This document shows, one piece after another, positions 1-6,872 of a stretch of 64,000 bases of DNA. The stretch's first letter is position 1. Every line of letters begins with the position of its first letter. Under the pieces are notes generated by a model that saw only the letters and a program-made list of their open reading frames with translations, searched no databases and was not told the DNA's origin. This DNA comes from Brevibacterium ihuae. GTDB taxonomy: Bacteria > Actinomycetota > Actinomycetes > Actinomycetales > Brevibacteriaceae. Both the position numbers and the translations under genes were made by a program. The stretch covers positions 62,001 through 126,000 of the forward strand of contig NZ_FXWZ01000002.1 of assembly GCF_900184225.1 (NCBI RefSeq), read 5' to 3'.

Positions 1-3000
1 CGGCGAAAGCGGATTCCGGCAGGTCGGGGGCGTCGACCCAGGGGACCACCGGGTTGCCGGCGAAATAGGCGTCCGCGGGGACGAACTCGCCGCGCATGAC
101 GAGCGAGGCGGGGCCGACGGTCGCGGCGCGGCCCAGAGAGGCCGCCGGCAGGATCACGCTGTTGGGGCCCAGGGTCGCGCCGGTGTCGAGGGTCACCGTG
201 TCGAGCGCCATGACGCGGTCGTGGAACAGGTGGGTCTGGACGACGCAGCCGCGGTTGACCGTCGAGTTGTCGGCGAGCTCGACGAGGTCGGCCTCCGGCA
301 GCCAGTAGGTCTCGCACCACACGCCGTGTCCGATCCGCGCCCCGAGCGCCCGCAGGTACCACACGAGCGCCGGCGTGCCGACGGCCGAGCGCGCGAACCA
401 CGGGGCGGCGACGAGCTCGACGAAGCAGTCGGCGACCTCATTGCGCCAGATGAACGAGGACCACAGGGGGTGCTCGCCGGGGGTCACGCGACCGACGAAC
501 AGCCATTTCGTCACGACGGCGATGCCGGCGGCGGCCGCCCCGGCGAGCATCATCACCACACCGGACACGGCGGTCATGATGACCGCGGGCCACACCCCGC
601 CCGTCGCCTCGGCAGCGGCGGCGAGCAATCCGGCGAGAGTGAGGACCACGGCGGTGACGAGGATCCCGGCGGTGAGCACCGCGAGGATCCGCAGCGTCTC
701 CCACGTGCCGCGCAGCGCCTTGAGCCGGAGCGGCGGATCGTAGGTCAGCGACTCGTCGGCGGCGACCTCGGAGCGGCGGAGCTCGACCGGGGGAGAGCCG
801 ATCCACGAGCTGCCCTTCTTCGCCTTCTGCGGGGCGGCCGACAGCACGGCGACGAGCGAGTTCTTCCGCACCCGGCGCCCGGCCGCGGCCATGCCCGAGT
901 TGCCGAGGAACGCCCGCTTGCCGACCTTCGCGCGGCCGATCCGCATCCAGCCGCGGCCGAGCTCGTACGAGGCGACCATGGTGTCGTCGGCGAGGAATGC
1001 CCCGGAGGCGATCTGCGTCATCGACGGCACGAGGAGCACGGTCGACGCCTCGACCCCGCGGCCCACCCGGGCGCCGAGGATCCGCAGCCAGACCGGGGTG
1101 AGCAGGCTCGCGTAGAGCGGGAACAGCAGGTCGCGGGCCATGTCCATGATCCGCTCCGTTGCCCACACCCGGAAGCCCATCGCCGAACGCACCGGATAGG
1201 TCCCCTCGCGCAGTCCGAGTGCGAGCCCGCGCACCGCGGCGACGACGAGGAGCGCGGTGCAGAGGAACCACGAGGCGGCGAGCAGCGGCGACCAGGCGAG
1301 GAGGACGAGCGGGCGGGCCAGCACCTCGGGCCCGGACACGGCGAGCACGAGGGCGATCCCGGGCACGGCTGCGACGTAGGGGATCGCGGCGTGGAAGATC
1401 GACCCGACCGCGTAGAGGAGGAAGGGCGTGTGGCGCCGGCGGGTGGGCGGGTCCGGCCACGTACTCTTCGACCGTCCGATCCGCACCGCCGGGGATCCGG
1501 AGAACACCTGGTTCTTCCGCACCTTCCCGGTCACCGCCGAACCGGGTTCGACGTGGGCGCCGGATCCCACCCGGGACCCGGGCATGAGCGTCGAGCGGGC
1601 GCCGACGGTGGCGTAGGCACCCACGTGGACGGCGCCGATGCGCAGCAGGTCGCCGTCGACCCACCACCCCTTGAGGTCGACCTCGGGCTCGATCGCCGCA
1701 CCCTCCTCGAGGGTGAGCAGGCCGGTCACCGGCGGGATCGAGTGGAGGTCGACGTCGGGTCCGATCCGGTTGCCGAGCAGCCGCGCGTACCACGTCACCC
1801 AGGGCGCCGAGGCGACGGACACCGCGGCGGCGAGGCCGGCGATGTGCTCGGCGAGCCACAGCCGCAGGTGCACGCCGCCGGAGCGCGGATACACGCCCGG
1901 ACCCACTCCGCGCAGGAGCAGCCGGGCCGCGCCGGCGGAGATGAGCATCCGGCCCCACGCGGTGACGAACACGAGGTAGAGCACCGCGACGAACCACCAC
2001 GGGGTGGTGACGAGCGGTGCCCCGACCGCGGCGGTGAGGTTGCACAGGACGAGGGTGAGGACGACCCACCGCATGGCGGAGAGGATGTGGAGGGGGATCC
2101 CGAGGACCGTCTGGAGGAGCTGCATCGAGCGCGCCGTCCGCCGCACCCGGCGCGGACGCCGGTGCACCTCCGCGGGAGCGTCGGCCCCGGTGCACAGCTC
2201 GACGAGGGCGCCGAACCGCGGGTGGGCGTAGATGTCGCCCACGGTGATCCGGGAGTGCTCGGCGCGCAGCCGCGACACGAGCTGGGCGGCGGCGAGCGAT
2301 CCGCCGCCGGCGTCGAAGAAGTCGGTGTCCATGCCCGGCGTGCCGCCGAGCACCGCCGCCCACTGCTGTCCGATCCATTCCGCGTGCGCGGGCAGCGGGC
2401 CCGCGGCGTCGACCTCGGCGAGGGAGTCGAGCGGCCACGGCAGCGCGTTCCGGTCGACCTTGCCCGAGGTCTTCGTCGGCAGGTCGTCGACGATCGCGAG
2501 GCGGGGGACGAGGGCGGCGGGGAGCACCTGGCGGAGCTGCTCGGCGCGGGCGGCGAGGAAGGCGGCCTCCTCCTCCGGCGCCGGGCGCCGGGAGGGTGCG
2601 AGGTAGCCGATGAGCAGCTGGGTGCCGCCGGGCGTCGTCTTCACCGCGGCCGCACCGCCGGCGATGGCGGGCAGCGCCTGGAGCGCGGAGTCGACCTCGC
2701 CGAGCTCGATCCGCCGCCCGCCGAGCTTAACCTGCTCGTCGGCGCGGCCGACGAACACGAGGCCGGCGGGATCGTTGACGACGAGGTCCCCCGACCGGTA
2801 GGCGCGCTCCCAGCCGAGGGTGGGCATCGGGGCGTACTTCTCGGCGTCCTTCGCCGCATCGAGGTAGCGGGCGAGCCCCACCCCGCCGATGATGAGCTCG
2901 CCGGTCCCGCCGGCGGCCACCGGGACGCCCGCCGCGTCGACGACGGCGAGGTCCCAGCCGTCGAGCGGCAGGCCGATCCGCACCGGCCCGGTCGACCCGA

Positions 3001-3943
3001 GCGGAGCGGCGCACGCGACGACGGTCGCCTCGGTGGGACCGTAGGTGTTCCACACCTCGCGGGTGCCGTCGGACAGCCGGGCGGCGAGCTCCGGCGGGCA
3101 GGCCTCGCCGCCGAAGATCAGCAGTCGGACGTTGTCGAGCGTCTCCGCCGGCCACAGCGCGGCGAGCGTGGGCACGGTCGACACGACGGTGATGCGGCGG
3201 CTCGACAGCCACGGCCCGAGGTCCATGCCGGACTTGACGAGGGCGCGCGGGGCGGGCACGAGGCAGGCGCCGTGCCCCCAGGCGAGCCACATCTCCTCGC
3301 AGCTCGCATCGAAGGCCACCGACAGCCCGGCGAGGACCCGATCACCGGGCCCGAGCGGCTCGTCGCGGCAGAAGATCCGGGATTCGGCGTCGACGAACGC
3401 GGCGGCTGACCGGTGGCTCACCGCCACGCCCTTCGGGGTGCCGGTCGAACCGGAGGTGAAGATCACCCAGCAGTCGTCGCCCGGCTCCGGGGCCCGCAGA
3501 TCCGGGGTGGCGGAGAGCGGCCGATCGATGGTGCGGGTGATCGTCGGGCGGATCTCCTCGCTCGGTGCGGCGGGGTCGGTGATGACGGCGGCGACCCCGG
3601 CCTCGGCGAAGACCGTGCGGGCCCGCTCCTCGGGATCGTCGACGTCGACGGGGACGTAGGCCGCGCCGATCATGAGCACGGCGAGGATCGAGACGTAGAG
3701 GTCGAGGGTGCCGCTCGACACCCGTACCCCGACCGCATCGCCGGGGCCGACCCCGGCGGCATGGAGCTCGAGTCCGAGATCCCGCATCGCGGTGAGCAGC
3801 TCGGCGTAGCTCAGGCTCCGCTGTCCGTCGTCGATCGCGGGCGCCTCGGGATGGGCGGCGGCGACCTCGAGGATGATGTCGATGAGGGTGCGCGGCGGCG
3901 GGGTCCGGTGGGCGCCGGGGAACTGCGGAGGATGGGGTGTCAC
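1..3943 (-). CDS. Pls-type single-module NRPS with membrane/beta-helix C-terminus (3' end outside window)
   Basis: Non-ribosomal peptide synthetase of the amino-acid homopolymer (epsilon-poly-lysine synthetase, TIGR02353-like) type, cut by the left edge after about 1314 residues. The adenylation domain spans about residues 30-500, with FTSGSTGTPKG near 160, YGPTEAT near 302, GRADEQVKLGG near 395 and TKTSGK near 490. A carrier domain follows, with GGGSL and its phosphopantetheine serine near 547. From about 610 there are six hydrophobic spans interleaved with three hexapeptide/left-handed beta-helix stretches, which is the known Pls layout. No condensation or thioesterase domain is seen. Aligned by hand to GrsA, the pocket reads D-A-E-S-I-G-T-V-V-K, which is lysine-like. 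The GTG at 3943 is the only plausible start, because an in-frame TGA lies 13 codons upstream. It diverges from a PPTase that could activate it. The polymer product is an inference. Confidence 0.88.
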   Translation of the reverse strand, partial: MTPHPPQFPGAHRTPPPRTLIDIILEVAAAHPEAPAIDDGQRSLSYAELLTAMRDLGLELHAAGVGPGDAVGVRVSSGTLDLYVSILAVLMIGAAYVPVDVDDPEERARTVFAEAGVAAVITDPAAPSEEIRPTITRTIDRPLSATPDLRAPEPGDDCWVIFTSGSTGTPKGVAVSHRSAAAFVDAESRIFCRDEPLGPGDRVLAGLSVAFDASCEEMWLAWGHGACLVPAPRALVKSGMDLGPWLSSRRITVVSTVPTLAALWPAETLDNVRLLIFGGEACPPELAARLSDGTREVWNTYGPTEATVVACAAPLGSTGPVRIGLPLDGWDLAVVDAAGVPVAAGGTGELIIGGVGLARYLDAAKDAEKYAPMPTLGWERAYRSGDLVVNDPAGLVFVGRADEQVKLGGRRIELGEVDSALQALPAIAGGAAAVKTTPGGTQLLIGYLAPSRRPAPEEEAAFLAARAEQLRQVLPAALVPRLAIVDDLPTKTSGKVDRNALPWPLDSLAEVDAAGPLPAHAEWIGQQWAAVLGGTPGMDTDFFDAGGGSLAAAQLVSRLRAEHSRITVGDIYAHPRFGALVELCTGADAPAEVHRRPRRVRRTARSMQLLQTVLGIPLHILSAMRWVVLTLVLCNLTAAVGAPLVTTPWWFVAVLYLVFVTAWGRMLISAGAARLLLRGVGPGVYPRSGGVHLRLWLAEHIAGLAAAVSVASAPWVTWYARLLGNRIGPDVDLHSIPPVTGLLTLEEGAAIEPEVDLKGWWVDGDLLRIGAVHVGAYATVGARSTLMPGSRVGSGAHVEPGSAVTGKVRKNQVFSGSPAVRIGRSKSTWPDPPTRRRHTPFLLYAVGSIFHAAIPYVAAVPGIALVLAVSGPEVLARPLVLLAWSPLLAASWFLCTALLVVAAVRGLALGLREGTYPVRSAMGFRVWATERIMDMARDLLFPLYASLLTPVWLRILGARVGRGVEASTVLLVPSMTQIASGAFLADDTMVASYELGRGWMRIGRAKVGKRAFLGNSGMAAAGRRVRKNSLVAVLSAAPQKAKKGSSWIGSPPVELRRSEVAADESLTYDPPLRLKALRGTWETLRILAVLTAGILVTAVVLTLAGLLAAAAEATGGVWPAVIMTAVSGVVMMLAGAAAAGIAVVTKWLFVGRVTPGEHPLWSSFIWRNEVADCFVELVAAPWFARSAVGTPALVWYLRALGARIGHGVWCETYWLPEADLVELADNSTVNRGCVVQTHLFHDRVMALDTVTLDTGATLGPNSVILPAASLGRAATVGPASLVMRGEFVPADAYFAGNPVVPWVDAPDLPESAFA

Positions 3944-4112
3944 AGGCCTCGAACTCGATCTCGTGCGGACAGCGGTGGATCAGGAGGAGTCTACGCCGCG
4001 CGGAGAGCGGAGGCCGGGAGGCCGGTCCGAGGCGTCGCACGCGCGCGGCCCGGTGCGCGGTGTCCGCACCGCATGCGTGCGCCGGGCCGGTGCCGGGCGG
4101 GAGCGCTTCGGC

Positions 4113-4118
4113 GATACT
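4113..4118 (+). promoter_or_regulatory. Candidate -10 element for the PPTase gene
   Basis: GATACT lies 35 bp before the chosen GTG, in the 209-bp space between the divergent NRPS and PPTase genes. No convincing -35 is seen. The call rests on resemblance to TATAMT-type -10 elements alone. Confidence 0.3.
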
Positions 4119-4152
4119 GGACGGAACCCGGAGCGGAGGGGAGCGGCGAGCA

Positions 4153-4773
4153 GTGGAGTGGACGATCGAGCGCGCAGTCGGAGAAGGCGACCCCGGCGCC
4201 GATGTGATCATCGCTCTCGTGTCCCGGACCCATGCCGTGGCACCGCAGGCGGTCCAAGTCGAGCGGAGCGGGCGGGGGCGCCGAGCCCGGGCCGGTTCCA
4301 CCCCCGTCGAGGTCTCCCTGTCCCGCACTCCCGGCTGGATCGCCGCGGCGTGCAGCGCGCCGGGGGAGTCCGGCGCCGTCGGCATCGACGCCGAGACCTG
4401 GGTGCCGTTCCGCGACTCCGGAACCCGGGCGAGCGACTTCGCCGCCGTCGTCCTCTCCGCCGAGGAGCGGGAATGGTTCCGCGCTGCGGCGTCGGCGACG
4501 GAGAGCGATCGGCTGCACTGGCTGCTGCGCACCTGGGTGCGCAAGGAGGCCGTGCTCAAGGCGCTCGGCACCGGTTTCGACACCGCCCGCGGCGGGCTCG
4601 ATCCCGCCGCGATCGTCCTCGGGCCGCCGTGGGAGGACCCGCGCTGCACGAGCCACCCGCAGGTCGAGCTCGCCGATCGCACCGCCGGGCCGAGCACCGC
4701 ACCCGTCCTCGTGAGCCTCGCGCACGGTCCGGACCTGTTCGCGGCCCTTCCCTCCGGGGACCGGGACGCCTAG
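4153..4773 (+). CDS. Sfp-type 4'-phosphopantetheinyl transferase
   Basis: Transfers phosphopantetheine from CoA to a carrier-protein serine. The 206-residue protein has the family magnesium/CoA motifs: GIDAE (D79, E81) and W-V-R-K-E-A-V-L-K (W128, K131, E132), spaced as in Sfp-like enzymes. The GTG at 4153 is chosen because GGAGGGGAG lies about 12 bp upstream and a usual-sized protein begins there. The frame stays open upstream to 3937, but that part is low-complexity and arginine-rich. The gene diverges from the Pls-type NRPS, whose carrier serine is the obvious substrate. Fatty-acid ACP or other carriers could also be served. Confidence 0.85.
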   Translation: MEWTIERAVGEGDPGADVIIALVSRTHAVAPQAVQVERSGRGRRARAGSTPVEVSLSRTPGWIAAACSAPGESGAVGIDAETWVPFRDSGTRASDFAAVVLSAEEREWFRAAASATESDRLHWLLRTWVRKEAVLKALGTGFDTARGGLDPAAIVLGPPWEDPRCTSHPQVELADRTAGPSTAPVLVSLAHGPDLFAALPSGDRDA

Positions 4774-4812
4774 CGTGGGTCGAGGGTCGGCCCGATCCCC
4801 GAGGAGGATCCC

Positions 4813-6024
4813 ATGACCTACGACGTCGCGGCACTGCGTCATCACTTCCCCTCGCTCGACAGCGGGATCGCGCACTTCGACGGTCCCGGCGGCACCCAGA
4901 CCCCGGCCGAGGTCGGTCGGGCCGTCGCCGACACCCTCACCGGACCGCTGTCGAACAAGGGCTCCGGCATCGCGTCCGAGCGCCATGCCCTCGACTCGAT
5001 GGCCGCATTCCGGCAGGCGATCGCCGACCTCGTCGGTGCCGAGCCGCAGGGGGTCGTCCACGGGCGCTCCGCGACCTCGCTCGCGTATGACTTCGCCGCC
5101 CACCTGTCGCGGGACTGGGGCCCGGCCGACGAGGTCGTGCTCACCCGACTCGACCACGACTCGAACATCCGGCCGTGGCTCCAGGCTGCGCGCCGCTCCG
5201 GCTCGACGGTGCGCTGGATCGATCTCGACCCCGACACCGGGGAGCTCGATCTCGAATCCGCCCGGCTGGCGATCGGCGAGCGCACCGTGCTCGTCGCGGT
5301 CACCGGCGCCTCGAACCTGCTCGGCACCATTCCGCCGGTCCGCGACGTCGCCGATCTCGCCCATGCCCACAGTGCCCTCGTCTGGGTCGATGCGGTGCAC
5401 CTCGCCGCCCATGTCCTCGTCGACCGCGCGGCGCTCGGAGCCGACGTCGTCGTGTGCTCGCCGTACAAGTTCCTCGGTCCCCACTGCGCCGCTCTCGCCG
5501 CCGACCCCGCGCTGCTGGCCGCGATCGTCCCCGACCGCCTCGCCCCGCAGACCGATGCCGTGCCGGACCGGTTCGAGCGCGGCACCCTGCCCTACGAGCT
5601 GCTCGCCGGGGTGAGCGCCGCCGTCGACTTCCTCGCCGGGATCGCGCCGGGCAAGGAGACCGGGCGCCGCGAGCGCCTCGCGCGCTCCTACGCTGCGATC
5701 GCCGCGCACGAGCACGCGCTGCTCGACCGGCTCGAATCCGGTCTGCAGGGCTTCGGCGACCGGGTGGTGTCCTGGTCGAAGGCGCGGGAGAGGACGCCGA
5801 CGGTGTGCGTGACCCTGCCCGGCCGCGATGTCCGCGACGTCTATCGCCGGCTCGCCGCGGACCACCGGGTGCTCGCCCCGGCGGGCGACTTCTACGCCTG
5901 GGAGGCGGTCGGGAGGCTCGGCCTGCCGGACCGGGTGGGGCTGCGCATGGGCATCGCGCCCTACACCGATGAGCGTGACGTCGATCGGCTGCTCACCGGG
6001 CTCGCGGACGTCCTCCGGAGCTGA
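4813..6024 (+). CDS. PLP-dependent class V aminotransferase (cysteine desulfurase-like)
   Basis: Class V aminotransferase of 403 residues, resembling the cysteine-desulfurase-like family TIGR01976. The start FPSLDSGIAHFDGPGGTQ is typical of that family. The PLP-binding lysine is K219 in SPYKFLGPH, preceded by the Asp of VWVDAVHLAAH. GAGGAGG sits 6 bp before the ATG at 4813. The classical IscS active-site Cys loop is not evident, so the substrate is unknown; sulfur transfer, lyase or isomerase activity are all possible. It follows the PPTase by 39 bp on the same strand, and co-transcription is likely. A link to amino-acid supply for the NRPS is speculation. It converges with the next gene, 6 bp apart. 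Confidence 0.8.
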   Translation: MTYDVAALRHHFPSLDSGIAHFDGPGGTQTPAEVGRAVADTLTGPLSNKGSGIASERHALDSMAAFRQAIADLVGAEPQGVVHGRSATSLAYDFAAHLSRDWGPADEVVLTRLDHDSNIRPWLQAARRSGSTVRWIDLDPDTGELDLESARLAIGERTVLVAVTGASNLLGTIPPVRDVADLAHAHSALVWVDAVHLAAHVLVDRAALGADVVVCSPYKFLGPHCAALAADPALLAAIVPDRLAPQTDAVPDRFERGTLPYELLAGVSAAVDFLAGIAPGKETGRRERLARSYAAIAAHEHALLDRLESGLQGFGDRVVSWSKARERTPTVCVTLPGRDVRDVYRRLAADHRVLAPAGDFYAWEAVGRLGLPDRVGLRMGIAPYTDERDVDRLLTGLADVLRS

Positions 6025-6030
6025 CGACCG

Positions 6031-6609
6031 TCAGTTCCGCTTGAGGCGGCCCATGACGAATCGCTCGGTGAGGCGCAGCACCGCAGCAACCGGCGCCGCC
6101 GCCCGGGAGGCGAGCGCGGCGGCCGGGAGCAGCGCACCGCGCCGGGCGAGCGGAGCCCCGATCTTCGCGAGCAGGGAGATCGCCGCCGGTGCCGGGCGGA
6201 TGAACAGGGTGATCCGGTCGATCCGGTCGTCCGCGTCGAGGTGGAGCCACCGGATCTCCTCGAGGCTGTTCCCGTCGAGGGTGCTCGTCCCGTGGAGTGC
6301 CCAGTCGCGGCCCGTGCCGGTGAGGGCGGTGATCTCGATGTCGTCGAGCAGCTCGAACGCGGACTCGAGCACGGCCATGACCTCGTCGGGTCCGGTGAAG
6401 CGGAACCGGTCGGTGAGCGGGGAGACGAGCTCGACCGCCTGCGCGAGCTGGGCGCGCATCGCCGTCGTCTCCTGCCGGCGGTCGGCATCGACCCAGGCGA
6501 CCACGGTCGGGGGAGCGTCGGCGGGGACGGCTGCCGCACGGGAGCGGTCCGTCGGCGCCGGGCTCGGCGCTGGGCTCGGCGCCGGGGTGCGGGTGGTGGG
6601 ATCGGTCAT
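6031..6609 (-). CDS. SnoaL/NTF2-like fold protein
   Basis: 192 residues. Residues 1-30 are a Pro/Ala/Ser-rich tail with PAPSP repeats. A region of about 110 residues resembles a SnoaL-like (nuclear transport factor 2 fold) domain: 'PLTDRFRFTG', then 'EEIRWLHLDADDRIDRITLF'. A basic C-terminal helix ends in GRLKRN. The family includes polyketide cyclases, dehydratases and many proteins of unknown function, and no catalytic residues can be assigned here. The ATG at 6609 has AAAGGA about 7 bp upstream. It is transcribed toward the aminotransferase gene. The function is unknown. Confidence 0.65.
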   Translation of the reverse strand: MTDPTTRTPAPSPAPSPAPTDRSRAAAVPADAPPTVVAWVDADRRQETTAMRAQLAQAVELVSPLTDRFRFTGPDEVMAVLESAFELLDDIEITALTGTGRDWALHGTSTLDGNSLEEIRWLHLDADDRIDRITLFIRPAPAAISLLAKIGAPLARRGALLPAAALASRAAAPVAAVLRLTERFVMGRLKRN

Positions 6610-6715
6610 CGTTCGTCCTTTCGCCGGTCTGCGTCCACGCTAGCCCACCGCGGCAGGGGGAGTCACCGAACGGCGGCCTGTGACCTCGGTGGGAACCGCC
6701 GTCGACACCGCGGCG

Positions 6716-6821
6716 TAGCATGGACGGGCAGGCCATCCGATGGTGGAGAACCGCTGGTCACCGTCGTGTGAGCGGGAAGGTTCCCTGTCGTCGGGAATGC
6801 CGGTCCGGGATGCACCGGACC
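6716..6821 (+). promoter_or_regulatory. Candidate promoter and leader hairpin of the P-type ATPase gene
   Basis: TAGCAT (6716-6721) fits the actinobacterial -10 pattern TANNNT. Downstream, GGTCCGG (6802-6808) can pair with CCGGACC (6815-6821) around a 6-nt loop, inside what would be a leader of about 145 nt before the ATG at 6873. No known riboswitch is recognised. A cation-responsive leader would be an attractive but unsupported idea. Confidence 0.3.
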
Positions 6822-6872
6822 CGCAGTGCAGGACCATGAAGCGATTCCGGCACCCGCCGGTCAGGAGCATCG

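Noticed and set aside
438-2438. 666-residue minus frame inside the NRPS
   Set aside because: Out of frame with the NRPS; Arg/Pro-rich shadow. The real frame has no stop in the window and so runs off the edge.
221-3409. 1062-residue plus-strand frame over the NRPS gene
   Set aside because: The minus strand encodes clear adenylation, carrier and beta-helix motifs; the plus frame is repetitive His/Arg/Glu/Gly sequence.
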